A DNA stretch of 64,000 nt from Streptomyces sp. TLI_146 (GTDB lineage: Bacteria; Actinomycetota; Actinomycetes; Streptomycetales; Streptomycetaceae), in the NCBI RefSeq assembly GCF_002846415.1, contig NZ_PJMX01000001.1, forward strand, positions 6,138,001-6,202,000. The letters run 5' to 3'. This document shows positions 7,709 through 16,046 of the stretch, in pieces. The translations under genes were made by a program, and so were the position numbers. Below the pieces are notes generated by a model. The model made no database searches. It was not told the origin of the DNA and was given only the letters and a program-made list of their open reading frames with translations. The first letter of the stretch is position 1, and every line of letters begins with the position of its first letter.

Positions 7709-8551
7709 TCACCCCTTGACCGCCCCGCCCAGGGCGAATCCGCCGCCGAGCCGCTGGGCGATGACCACGTAGAGCAGCAGCACCGGCGTGGAGTAGAGGA
7801 TGGAGAACGCCGCCAGCTCGCCGTAGACCACCGAGCCGTAGTTGCCGAAGAAGGTGAAGATCGAGACCGAGGCGGGCAGCCGGTCCGGCGAGAGCAGCAG
7901 CATGAAGGGGACGAAGAAGTTCCCCCACAGCATGATGAAGGTGTAGATCGTCACCACTGTCACACCGGGACCCATCAGCGGCAGCACCACCCGCCACAGC
8001 GTCTGCGGCATCGACGCCCCGTCCGTCCACGCCGCCTCCTCCAGGACCCGGGGCACGCCGTCCATGAAGTTCTTCATCAGCCAGATGGCGAACGGGAGTT
8101 GCGCGGTGGCCAGGAACAGGGCCGTGCCGTACACCGTGTCGATCAGGTCGACCTGCACGAAGAGCCCGTACACCGGGACCATCACCGCGGTGATCGGCAG
8201 ACACGTGGTGAACAGGACCGTCAGGAGGTACGGGCGGGTCAGCCGGGAGCGGTAGCGGGAGAGCGGATAGGCGGCCAGCACCGCGCACACCACCGTCAGG
8301 GCGGTCGCGCCGCCGCACAGCACCAGGCTGTTGAGCATCGGCGTGAAGGTGATCTCGTCGGTCCACACGGCGGAGAAGTTGTCCAGGGTGGGGTTGCCCG
8401 GCACGCGGACCCGCAGGTCCGCGTCCGTGTCGAGCGAGGAGAGCAGCAGCCACAGCAGCGGCAGCGCGAACGCGGCGGCGACCGCGAGCAGCGCGGCGTC
8501 GGCGGCCAGCCGCTCCCGGGTCCGGCGGCGCACGCGTCCCAGCACCCTCAC
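7709..8551 (-). CDS. sugar ABC transporter permease, MalG-like
   Basis: This 280-residue inner-membrane subunit of a CUT1-type importer has about six membrane segments. It starts VRVLGRVRRRT followed by AALLAVAAAFALPLLWLLL, and carries the cytoplasmic EAA loop EEAAWTDGASMPQTLWRVVLP that docks on the ATPase. The GTG at 8551 overlaps the preceding permease stop (GTGA, 8551-8548). It is the last gene of a three-gene operon that lacks its own ATPase, as is usual in Streptomyces, where a shared MsiK-type ATPase serves many CUT1 importers. The substrate cannot be told from the sequence. Confidence 0.93.
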   Translation of the reverse strand: MRVLGRVRRRTRERLAADAALLAVAAAFALPLLWLLLSSLDTDADLRVRVPGNPTLDNFSAVWTDEITFTPMLNSLVLCGGATALTVVCAVLAAYPLSRYRSRLTRPYLLTVLFTTCLPITAVMVPVYGLFVQVDLIDTVYGTALFLATAQLPFAIWLMKNFMDGVPRVLEEAAWTDGASMPQTLWRVVLPLMGPGVTVVTIYTFIMLWGNFFVPFMLLLSPDRLPASVSIFTFFGNYGSVVYGELAAFSILYSTPVLLLYVVIAQRLGGGFALGGAVKG

Positions 8552-9480
8552 ACCTCCACCTTCATCAACCGCAGATAGACGACCGAGAACAGCGCCCCCA
8601 CCAGGAGCAGCAGCAGCGCCACCGCCGTCCCGTACCCGATCAGGCTCTTCAGGAACGCCTGGTCGTACATGAACACCGGGAGCGTCTGGCTGCGCCGCCC
8701 CGGGCCGCCCCGGGTCATCGCCCAGATCAGCCCGAACACGGAGAGCGTCTGGAGGGTGTTGAGCATCAGGTTGGTGCCGATGGAGCGGCGGATCATCGGC
8801 AGCGTGATGTGCCACAGGCGGCGCGGCCCGCTCGCACCGTCCACCTCGGCCGCCTCGGTGATCTCCTGCGGGATCTCGGCGAGCGCGGCCGAGTAGATCA
8901 GCATGGAGAAGGCGGTGCCGCGCCAGACGTTGGCGAACGAGACCGCCAGGATCGGGAGGCCGAACAGCCAGTTCTGGGTGGGCAGATGGAGCCAGTCGAG
9001 AACGGCGTTGAGGGTGCCCTCGCGGCGGAAGAAGGCGTACAGCAGGAACGCGGCGACGATCTCCGGCAGCACCCAGGCCGCGATCACCAGCGTCCCGGTG
9101 AGCGTGCGCACCGGCCGCGAGGCGCGCCGCATCAGGGCGGCGAGCGCGAGGCCCAGGGTGTTCTGCCCGAGGATCGAGGAGACCACCGTGAACACCACCG
9201 TCAGCCATACGGCGTTGCGGAAGCCGGGGTCGGCGAACGCCCGCCGGAAGTTGTCGAACCCGACGAAGCCGGTCCCGGACGAGCCGGTGAGCTGCATGTC
9301 GGTGAAGGCGATGTAGACGCAGTAGCCGATGGGCCCGGCGAGGAAGACCAGCAGGAGGAGGGTGGCGGGGGCGAGGGGCAGCCAGCGCAGCACAGCCCCT
9401 CCGGCCTTCGAGACGCGGGGCGCCGCGGGCAGAGCCCCCGGCGCACGGTCCGCGCGATCGCCACGACGCCCGCCGCTCAC
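8548..9480 (-). CDS. sugar ABC transporter permease, MalF-like
   Basis: This 310-residue membrane protein has a long polar N-terminus, then LPLAPATLLLLVFLAGPIG as first membrane segment and about five more. The EAA loop reads ITEAAEVDGASGPRRLWHITLP. It pairs with the downstream MalG-like protein to form the channel. The GTG at 9480 overlaps the stop of the binding-protein gene (GTGA, 9480-9477), so all three subunits are translationally coupled. Confidence 0.93.
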   Translation of the reverse strand: MSGGRRGDRADRAPGALPAAPRVSKAGGAVLRWLPLAPATLLLLVFLAGPIGYCVYIAFTDMQLTGSSGTGFVGFDNFRRAFADPGFRNAVWLTVVFTVVSSILGQNTLGLALAALMRRASRPVRTLTGTLVIAAWVLPEIVAAFLLYAFFRREGTLNAVLDWLHLPTQNWLFGLPILAVSFANVWRGTAFSMLIYSAALAEIPQEITEAAEVDGASGPRRLWHITLPMIRRSIGTNLMLNTLQTLSVFGLIWAMTRGGPGRRSQTLPVFMYDQAFLKSLIGYGTAVALLLLLVGALFSVVYLRLMKVEV

Positions 9481-10832
9481 CGCGACGTCACCGCACCCCC
9501 GGCGATCGTCCGCACCTGGCCGTCATAGGCCTTCGCCGCCTCGGCCGCTGTCGCATCCCCCGTGGTCACCGCCTCCATCGCCTCCCCGATCGCCGAGGAG
9601 ACCTGCGGATACACCGGCAGTGCCGGGCGGTAGTGGGTGTACTTCACCAGGCCGGTGAAGAAGTCGATGCCCGGCATGGACTTCAGATACGCCGGGTCCT
9701 TCGCCACGTCGTCCCGCACCGCGATCTGCGCGTCCACCACCGCCCACCTGGCCGCGTTGGCCGGGGTCTGCATCGCCTGGAGGAACTCCCAGGCCGGCTC
9801 CGGGTTCCCGGCCTTCTGCGGGATCGCCCACGTCCAGCCGCCGGACAGCGAGACCCGGCCGGGCGCCTGCCCGTCCTTCGTCGGCATCGCGGCCTGCCCG
9901 AGCACGCTCGGCCACCGCGGCCACTCCTTGGCGCCCTTGGGCCCCCAGAACTGGCCCAGCCACGAGCCGTCCAGCGCGATCGCGAGCTTGCCCTCGGGCA
10001 GCCACTCGGTGGCGACGCGGGTGTTCACATTGGGGTCGAGCGCGTCGGAGACGTCCGGGCCCAGCTTCTCGCCGTACACCGTCCGGACGAAGTCCAGCGC
10101 GTCCTTGAAGCCCTGCGAGCCGGTGACCCACTTCTTGGCGGCCGGGTCGTACAGCGGGTTCTCGCCGGTCCCGTACAGCAGCATCTCGAAGCCCTGCATC
10201 ACCGCCGCCTCGCCGACCGCCTTGCCGGTGAGGACGTTGAGCGGGATGACGCCGGGGACCTTCTTCTTGACGGTACGGGCCGCGTCGAGGATGTCCGCCC
10301 AGGTGCGCGGCTGCCAGTCGACGGGCAGCCCCGCCTTGGCGAAGAGCTGCTTGTTGAACCACAGGCCCCGGGTGTCGGTGCCGTCCGGCACGCCGTACGT
10401 CTTGCCGTCCTCGGCCTTGGCGGCCGCCTTCGCCGTGGGGACGAAGCGGTTCCAGGCGTCCCACTTGGCCAGCCGGTCGTCCAGCGGTCTCAAGTACCCG
10501 GCCTTGATGTCGGAGTTGATACGGAAGGTGTCCTCGTAGACCAGGTCCGGCGCGGTCTTCGCCGAGCGCATCATCTGCTGGGCCTTGGTGGCGTAGTCGT
10601 TGTCCGGGGCCTGGATGGGGACGAGCTTGACCTTCTTGCCGGGGTGGTCCTTCTCGAACTGCTCCTTCACCGACCGGAGGAAGTCGTCCTTGAAGCGCAC
10701 CTTGTTGTCGGTGGAGCGGTTGTAGGCGATCTTCACGGTGGCGGAGTCGCCGCCGGAGTCGCCGCAGGCGGCGAGCGAACCGGCGGCGAGCGCGGTGGCG
10801 AGGACCAGCGGGGCTACGGCGGTGGGGCGCAC
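9477..10832 (-). CDS. sugar-binding lipoprotein of the ABC importer
   Basis: This 451-residue extracellular solute-binding protein (family 1 type) is anchored as a lipoprotein. The N-terminus VRPTAVAPLVLATALAAGS ends in a lipobox LAAC, followed by a Gly/Ser/Asp spacer. The body has the expected signatures: VKIAYN, TKAQQMMRSAKTAPDLVYED and WFNKQLFAKAGLP. The GTG at 10832 has a GAGGAGG ribosome site 6-7 nt upstream and is preceded by a good promoter, so I prefer it over the longer frame starting at 10898, which lies upstream of that promoter's expected start. It delivers an unidentified sugar or oligosaccharide to the two downstream permeases. Confidence 0.93.
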   Translation of the reverse strand: MRPTAVAPLVLATALAAGSLAACGDSGGDSATVKIAYNRSTDNKVRFKDDFLRSVKEQFEKDHPGKKVKLVPIQAPDNDYATKAQQMMRSAKTAPDLVYEDTFRINSDIKAGYLRPLDDRLAKWDAWNRFVPTAKAAAKAEDGKTYGVPDGTDTRGLWFNKQLFAKAGLPVDWQPRTWADILDAARTVKKKVPGVIPLNVLTGKAVGEAAVMQGFEMLLYGTGENPLYDPAAKKWVTGSQGFKDALDFVRTVYGEKLGPDVSDALDPNVNTRVATEWLPEGKLAIALDGSWLGQFWGPKGAKEWPRWPSVLGQAAMPTKDGQAPGRVSLSGGWTWAIPQKAGNPEPAWEFLQAMQTPANAARWAVVDAQIAVRDDVAKDPAYLKSMPGIDFFTGLVKYTHYRPALPVYPQVSSAIGEAMEAVTTGDATAAEAAKAYDGQVRTIAGGAVTSR

Positions 10833-10869
10833 GGCACGACCTCCTCGGGCCACGAATGGCTGCCCGGTG

Positions 10870-10898
10870 AACGTAAAGCTGCCCCGGGGCATGGTCAA
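10870..10898 (-). promoter_or_regulatory. promoter of the sugar ABC operon with palindromic spacer
   Basis: On the minus strand TTGACC (10898-10893) is followed after exactly 17 bp by TACGTT (10875-10870), about 37 nt before the GTG. The spacer contains the perfect palindrome GCCCCGGGGC (10881-10890), well placed for a repressor that blocks polymerase in the absence of the sugar. Confidence 0.65.
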
Positions 10899-10959
10899 TG
10901 GGGCCCGTCGGCCGCCGCGACCGACCGGCAGCTTGTCTGATGGATCGTCAAGTCGCTTG

Positions 10960-11652
10960 TCAGCGGCGGGAGTCGACCCAGCGGTACTGGAGCTCCGGGC
11001 GGCCGATCTGCCCGTACTGCGGGGTCCGCTCGGCGCGGCCCGTGGTGACCAGGTGCTCCAGATAGCGGCGTGCGGTGATGCGCGAGATGCCGACCGCCTC
11101 GGCCGCCGCCGACGCGGTGACGCCCGTCGGCGAGGACCGCAGGGTGCGGGTCACCGCCTGGAGCGTGGGCGCGCTCAGCCCCTTCGGCAGGGCCGTGGGC
11201 TGCGGGGCGCGCAGGGTGGACAGCGCCCGGTCGACCTCCTCCTGCCCGCTGGCCTCCCCGGCGGTCGCGCGGAACTCGGCGTACCGCACCAGCCGGTCGC
11301 GCAGGGTGGCGAAGGTGAAGGGCTTCAGGACGTACTGGACGACGCCCAGCGAGACGCCCTCGCGCACCATCGTCAGATCGCGGGCCGAGGTCACCGCGAT
11401 GACGTCGGCGCCGTGCCCGGCGGCCCGCAGCGAGCGCACCAGCTGGAGGCCGTGCCCGTCCGGCAGATACAGATCGAGCAGCAGCAGGTCGACCTCGACG
11501 CGCTCAAGCGCCCGCAGCGCCTCGGCCCGCGAGTGCGCGGTCCCGGCCACCGTGAAGCCGGGCACCCGGCCGACGTACAGCCGATGCGCGTCGGCGGCGA
11601 CCGGGTCGTCCTCGACGACCAGCACTCTGATGGGCGCCGCGTCGGCCGTCAT
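10960..11652 (-). CDS. response regulator, CitB/DcuR type
   Basis: This 230-residue protein has a receiver domain, with acidic residues E14-D15-D16, phospho-acceptor D60 in LLLLDLYLPDGHG, and the Lys in YVLKPF. The C-terminal DNA-binding domain contains ASAAAEAVGISRITARRYLEH, a winged-helix style recognition helix typical of CitB-like regulators. Its ATG overlaps the stop of the kinase gene (ATGA, 11652-11649), so the pair is co-translated. The divergent dicarboxylate symporter is the obvious target. Family members respond to citrate, malate, fumarate or succinate. Confidence 0.93.
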   Translation of the reverse strand: MTADAAPIRVLVVEDDPVAADAHRLYVGRVPGFTVAGTAHSRAEALRALERVEVDLLLLDLYLPDGHGLQLVRSLRAAGHGADVIAVTSARDLTMVREGVSLGVVQYVLKPFTFATLRDRLVRYAEFRATAGEASGQEEVDRALSTLRAPQPTALPKGLSAPTLQAVTRTLRSSPTGVTASAAAEAVGISRITARRYLEHLVTTGRAERTPQYGQIGRPELQYRWVDSRR

Positions 11653-13241
11653 ACCGGCACCACCCCACCGCGCAGCGGCAGCCGTACGGTGAACTCGGCG
11701 CCCCCGTACGGCCCTTGCGCCAGCTCCACGCTTCCGCCGTGCCGCGCGACCGTCATCCGCACCAGCGCGAGCCCGATGCCGCGCCCCGGGCTCTTGGTGG
11801 ACCAGCCGCGCTCGAAGACCGCCTCCACGGCGGCCGGGTCGACCCCATTCCCGCTGTCCGCGACCCGCACCACCAGCTCCTCGTCCTCGGTGGTGAGGGT
11901 GACCGCGACCCGGGCGCCCGCACTGCCCTGGGCCGCGTCGACCGCGTTGTCCACCAGGTTGCCCAGAACCGTGACCAGGTCGCGGGGCGCCACGGTGGGC
12001 GGCAGCAGCCCGTCCTCGATGGCGCTGCCCTCGGTCAGCGTCAGCTCGACGCCGTGCTCGTTGGCCTGGGCGGCCTTGCCGAGCAGCAGCGCGGCGAGCA
12101 CCGGCTCGCCGACGGCCGTGACGACCTGGTCGGTGAGAGCCTGGGCGAGCTCCAGCTCGGCGGTCGCGAACTCCACGGCCTCCTCGGTCCGGCCCAGCTC
12201 GATCAGCGAGACCACCGCGTGCAGCCGGTTCGCCGCCTCGTGCGCCTGCGCCCGCAGCGCCTGGGTGAACCCGCGCTCGGAGTCCAGCTCACCCGAGAGC
12301 GCCTGGAGTTCGGTGTGGTCGCGCAGGGTCACCACGGTGCCCCGACGGCCGCCGCTGGAGACCGGGCGGGTGTTGACCACCACGATCCGGTCGGCCGTCA
12401 TATGGACCTCGTCCGCCCTCGGCTCGCTCGCCAGCAGCGCCCCCGCGAGCGGCGCGGGCAGCCCGAGCTCCGCCACCGACCGGCCCACCGCGTCCTCGCC
12501 GAGCCCGAGCAGCTCCCGGCCGCCGTCGTTGATCAGCGCGATCCGGCGCTGCCCGTCCAGCATCAGCAGCCCCTCGCGCACCGCGTGCAGCGCGGCCTCG
12601 TGATAGTCGTGCATTTGACTCAGCTCGGCCGCGTTCATCCCGTGGGTGTGCCGCCGCAGCCGCGCGTTGATCACGTACGTGCCCAGGCCGCCGAACGCCA
12701 GCACCCCCGAGGCGACCGCGAGCAGCGCCGCCACCTGCTTGCGCACCTGCTCGCTGATCTTGTCGATGGTGATGCCCGCGCTGACCAGGGCGGTGATCCG
12801 GCCGTGGTCGCGCACCGGCGAGACGACCCGCACGGACGGCCCGAGCACCCCCATGTGCGTCTCGCTGAACGTCTCGCCGCGCAGCGCGGGCCGGATGTCG
12901 CCGAGGTACTTGCGGCCGATCTCGCCGGGCACCGGATGCGTCCAGCGGGTCCCGTCCGGCGCCAGGATCACCACGAAGTCGACGCCCGAGGTGTGCCGCA
13001 GGGTCTCCGCGTACGGCTGGAGGACCGCCGTCGGATCCGGGGAGCGGACCGCCTCCACGACCGCGGGCGAGGTGGCGACGGCGGTCGCGATGGCGGTGGT
13101 CTGCCGTCGGGCGGTCTCCTCGGCCTGGGCGCGGTCCTGGACGTACGAGTAGAGCGCGCAGCCCGCCACGATCGCCGCGACCAGCACCACCTGCATGGCG
13201 AAGAGCTGGCCCGCGAGGCTGCGGGGACGGGGTATGCGCAT
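11649..13241 (-). CDS. sensor histidine kinase, CitA/DcuS type
   Basis: This 530-residue membrane kinase has TM1 at LAGQLFAMQVVLVAAIVAGCAL, an extracytoplasmic PAS-like (sCache) sensor of about 140 residues (YAETLRHTSGVDFVVIL...RKYLGDIRPAL), and TM2 near VAALLAVASGVLAFGGLG. A cytoplasmic PAS (HEAALHAVREGLLMLD) follows, then the phospho-His region QAHEAANRLHAVVSLIELG. The ATPase domain shows LGNLVDNAVDAA, ADSGNGVDP and GRGIGLALV. The ATG at 13241 (MRIPRPRS) sits just before TM1; upstream codons in the same frame look non-coding. It is translationally coupled to the response regulator and divergent from the symporter. Confidence 0.94.
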   Translation of the reverse strand: MRIPRPRSLAGQLFAMQVVLVAAIVAGCALYSYVQDRAQAEETARRQTTAIATAVATSPAVVEAVRSPDPTAVLQPYAETLRHTSGVDFVVILAPDGTRWTHPVPGEIGRKYLGDIRPALRGETFSETHMGVLGPSVRVVSPVRDHGRITALVSAGITIDKISEQVRKQVAALLAVASGVLAFGGLGTYVINARLRRHTHGMNAAELSQMHDYHEAALHAVREGLLMLDGQRRIALINDGGRELLGLGEDAVGRSVAELGLPAPLAGALLASEPRADEVHMTADRIVVVNTRPVSSGGRRGTVVTLRDHTELQALSGELDSERGFTQALRAQAHEAANRLHAVVSLIELGRTEEAVEFATAELELAQALTDQVVTAVGEPVLAALLLGKAAQANEHGVELTLTEGSAIEDGLLPPTVAPRDLVTVLGNLVDNAVDAAQGSAGARVAVTLTTEDEELVVRVADSGNGVDPAAVEAVFERGWSTKSPGRGIGLALVRMTVARHGGSVELAQGPYGGAEFTVRLPLRGGVVPV

Positions 13242-13307
13242 GCCGGACAGTGTGCACCCGCGCACGTCACCGTCAGGACAAGCCGCGTGAACGAAATGCA
13301 CGCAAGG

Positions 13308-13336
13308 GTGACCGGGGTCACAGGCTGGGCGATAGT
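13308..13336 (+). promoter_or_regulatory. symporter promoter with operator overlapping the -35
   Basis: The inverted repeat GTGACC-GG-GGTCAC spans 13308-13321. Its first half, GTGACC, is also a fair -35 hexamer exactly 17 bp upstream of GATAGT (13331-13336). An operator placed on the -35 element in the shared kinase/symporter region is a plausible binding site for the CitB-type regulator encoded next door. Confidence 0.45.
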
Positions 13337-13411
13337 CGCGGGGATCCATCGAGCCCTCGGGACACAGACGCACGTACGCGGGACGCGTACGGAATCAGTA
13401 GGAGGCACCCC

Positions 13412-14809
13412 GTGACCGCAGCAGCCGCCAGGCGGGACCGTACGCACTATCTGTATCTGGCCGTCATCGGTGCCGTGCTCATCGGCATCGCCGTCGGCTT
13501 CGCCGCCCCCGGGGTGGCCGTCGAGCTCAAGCCCATCGGCACCGGCTTCGTGAACCTGATCAAGATGATGATCTCGCCGATCATCTTCTGCACGATCGTG
13601 CTCGGCGTCGGCTCGGTCCGCAAGGCCGCCAAGGTCGGCGCGGTCGGCGGACTCGCGCTCGGCTACTTCATGGTGATGTCGACCGTGGCGCTCGCCATCG
13701 GCCTGGTCGTCGGCAACATCCTGGAGCCCGGCTCCGGTCTGCACCTCACCGAGGCGACGCGGCACGCGGGCGCCAAGCAGGCCGCGGGGGCCAGCGAGTC
13801 CACCGCGGACTTCCTGCTCGGGATCATCCCCAAGACGATGGTCTCCGCCTTCACCGAGGGCCAGGTCCTCCAGACCCTGCTGATCGCGCTGCTCGTCGGC
13901 TTCGCGCTCCAGGCGATGGGCTCGGCGGGCGAGCCGGTGCTGCGCGGCATCGGGCACATCCAGAAGCTGGTCTTCCGGATCCTGTCGATGGTGATGTGGG
14001 CGGCGCCGGTGGGCGCGTTCGGCGCCATCGCGGCGGTGGTCGGCGAGACCGGCACGGACGCGCTCAAGTCGCTGGCCGTCATCATGGTCGGCTTCTACAT
14101 CACCTGCGCGCTCTTCGTCTTCGTGGTCCTCGGTACGCTGCTGCGCCTGCTCGCCGGGGTGAACATCTTCCGGCTGCTGAAGTACCTGGGCCGCGAGTTC
14201 CTGCTGATCCTGTCCACCTCCTCCTCCGAGACGGCGCTGCCGCGGCTGATCGCCAAGATGGAGCACCTGGGGGTGAGCCGGTCGGTCGCGGGCATCACCG
14301 TCCCCACGGGCTATTCGTTCAACCTGGACGGCACCGCGATCTACCTCACGATGTCCTCGCTCTTCATCGCCAACGCGATGGGCGACCCGCTCAGTGCGGG
14401 CCAGCAGATCTCGCTGCTCCTGTTCATGATCGTCGCCTCCAAGGGCGCGGCCGGAGTGACCGGCGCGGGCCTGGCGACCCTGGCCGGCGGCCTCCAGTCG
14501 CACCGCCCCGAACTCGTCGACGGCGTCGGCCTGATCGTCGGCATCGACCGCTTCATGAGCGAGGCGCGGGCGCTGACCAACTTCGCGGGCAACGCGGTCG
14601 CCACGGTCCTGGTGGGCACCTGGACCAAGGAGATCGACACGGCGCGGGTCGAGGAGGTCCTGGCGGGCCGGATCCCGTTCGACGAGGTGACCTTCGCGGC
14701 GAGCGACCCGCACGGGCCGGCGCCGGCGCCGGAGAAGCAGCAGGTCACGCTCGCCAAGGACCCCGTCGCCGCGGATGTCCCCGAGGCGAGGGAACCCGCC
14801 ACCCCCTGA
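13412..14809 (+). CDS. dicarboxylate/amino acid:cation symporter, DctA-like
   Basis: This 465-residue inner-membrane protein of the DAACS family imports C4-dicarboxylates or acidic amino acids with protons or sodium. Hallmarks are the serine-rich hairpin STSSSETALPRLIAKME, the cation-site motif GYSFNLDGTAIYLT, and the second hairpin ASKGAAGVTGAG. Eight or so hydrophobic segments begin with YLYLAVIGAVLIGIAVG. The GTG at 13412 follows a strong AGGAGG site 7 nt away; the longer frame from 13250 crosses the promoter and is rejected. The divergent two-component system of the CitA/CitB type most likely induces it. Confidence 0.95.
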   Translation: MTAAAARRDRTHYLYLAVIGAVLIGIAVGFAAPGVAVELKPIGTGFVNLIKMMISPIIFCTIVLGVGSVRKAAKVGAVGGLALGYFMVMSTVALAIGLVVGNILEPGSGLHLTEATRHAGAKQAAGASESTADFLLGIIPKTMVSAFTEGQVLQTLLIALLVGFALQAMGSAGEPVLRGIGHIQKLVFRILSMVMWAAPVGAFGAIAAVVGETGTDALKSLAVIMVGFYITCALFVFVVLGTLLRLLAGVNIFRLLKYLGREFLLILSTSSSETALPRLIAKMEHLGVSRSVAGITVPTGYSFNLDGTAIYLTMSSLFIANAMGDPLSAGQQISLLLFMIVASKGAAGVTGAGLATLAGGLQSHRPELVDGVGLIVGIDRFMSEARALTNFAGNAVATVLVGTWTKEIDTARVEEVLAGRIPFDEVTFAASDPHGPAPAPEKQQVTLAKDPVAADVPEAREPATP

Positions 14810-14881
14810 ACGCGTCCGGACGGGTGTCCACTACCGTGCGGGGCGTCCGTCCGGAAGAGGGTGACGGGGAGAGCGAGCACA

Positions 14882-15655
14882 ATGAAGATCGACTGGGACC
14901 GGCGCACCTGCGCACGCCGGGGGCACGTCACGTACGAGCCGAGCGAGGCGGAGCTGCGCGAGCGGCTGCGCGCCCACACCGGACTCGGCGAGGCCTGGCG
15001 CTGTCTGCGCTGCGGCGACTTCGCCCTGGGCACCCCGCACGGCTCGGGGCCCGCCGAGGACGCACCCCTGGTGCCGCGCGGCAAGGTGCTGCGGGACCTG
15101 TTCATCCTGCGGTTCCTGGCCGTGGAGCGGCTGGTGCGCGGGGTGTTCATCGTCCTGGTGGCGGCCGCGGTGTGGAAGTTCAGCAACAGCCAGGACTCGG
15201 TGCGCCGGCTCTTCGACGAGAACCTGGACGTCTTCCGCCCGGTGTTCCAGCACTTCCACTACGACCTCGACCACTCGCCCGTCGTGGGCACCATCCAGAA
15301 GTCCTTCGGCTACAAGCACTCCACGCTGGTGGCGGTGGCGGCGGCGCTGCTCGTCTACGCGCTGATCGAGATCGTGGAGGCCGTCGGGCTGTGGCGGGCC
15401 GACCGCTGGGCGGAGTATCTGACCGTGGTCGCCACGGCGATGTTCCTGCCGCTGGAGGTCTACGAGCTCACCGAGAAGATCAGCTACCTCAAGATCGTCA
15501 CGCTGGGGCTCAACATCCTCGCCGTGCTCTACATCCTGCTCTCCAAGCGCCTGTTCGGCCTGCGCGGCGGGCGGGCAGCCTTTGAGGCGGAGAGGCACAG
15601 CGCGTCGCTGATGGAGGTCGAGGCGACGGCCGGCCTCGCGGTGGGGACGACGTGA
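14882..15655 (+). CDS. DUF2127-type membrane protein
   Basis: This 257-residue protein has a soluble N-terminal part with a possible CxxC (WRCLRCGDF) and several paired Cys/His residues (CARRGH). Four hydrophobic segments follow: FIVLVAAAVWKF, LVAVAAALLVYALIE, YLTVVATAMFLPLEVYEL and VTLGLNILAVLYILL. The arrangement matches the DUF2127 family, of unknown function. The ATG at 14882 follows GGGGAGAG. Its stop overlaps an alternative GTG start of the next gene, suggesting an operon with the small Lys-rich membrane protein. Confidence 0.8.
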   Translation: MKIDWDRRTCARRGHVTYEPSEAELRERLRAHTGLGEAWRCLRCGDFALGTPHGSGPAEDAPLVPRGKVLRDLFILRFLAVERLVRGVFIVLVAAAVWKFSNSQDSVRRLFDENLDVFRPVFQHFHYDLDHSPVVGTIQKSFGYKHSTLVAVAAALLVYALIEIVEAVGLWRADRWAEYLTVVATAMFLPLEVYELTEKISYLKIVTLGLNILAVLYILLSKRLFGLRGGRAAFEAERHSASLMEVEATAGLAVGTT

Positions 15656-15669
15656 AGGGAACCGGCACG

Positions 15670-16020
15670 ATGAGCGACACGAGCAAGAAGTTCGCAGTGG
15701 TACTCGCCCTGCTCCTGGGCACGGCCCTGGTGGCCCCGGCGGCGGCCGAGGCGGCGCCGGGCGCGGTGGTGCGGACGGTGTCGGTGACGGCACCGGTGGC
15801 GGCGCCCGACGCGCTCGCGGGCACGGCCGCCGCGCACCGGACCCACGGCAAGTCGTCCCATGTGACGCTCGCCAAGCCCAAGAAGAAGAAAAAGAAGAAG
15901 AGCTTCCTCAAGAAGCTGGGCATCTTCCTGCTGGTGATCTTCCTGCTCTTCGTGGCGGCCGTGATCCTGGTGATCTGGCTGATCGTGCGGCGCATCCGCA
16001 GGCGCCGCACGAGCCACTGA
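15670..16020 (+). CDS. small secreted or membrane protein with poly-Lys run
   Basis: This 116-residue protein is unassigned. It has an N-terminal signal-like segment (KFAVVLALLLGTALVAPAAAEA), an Ala/Val/Thr-rich middle, then a run of seven lysines (KPKKKKKKKSFLKK). A single strong membrane helix (LGIFLLVIFLLFVAAVILVIWLIV) and an Arg-rich tail (RRIRRRRTSH) follow. The topology suggests an exported N-part anchored by the C-terminal helix, or a double-spanning protein with a very basic cytoplasmic end. I chose the ATG at 15670 for its AAGGGA site; a GTG at 15652 overlaps the preceding stop as GTGA and is the alternative. Confidence 0.75.
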   Translation: MSDTSKKFAVVLALLLGTALVAPAAAEAAPGAVVRTVSVTAPVAAPDALAGTAAAHRTHGKSSHVTLAKPKKKKKKKSFLKKLGIFLLVIFLLFVAAVILVIWLIVRRIRRRRTSH

Positions 16021-16046
16021 CGTACACCCGTACACTCGTACACCGG

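Noticed and set aside
7709-9208. A 499-codon frame that would fuse into the second permease
   Set aside because: Its N-terminal 215 residues are a frame-shifted reading of the first permease; the GTG at 8551 with the GTGA overlap is the proper start.
13250-13411. N-terminal extension of the symporter
   Set aside because: It crosses the divergent promoter and operator and lacks hydrophobic character, while GTG 13412 has a strong AGGAGG.
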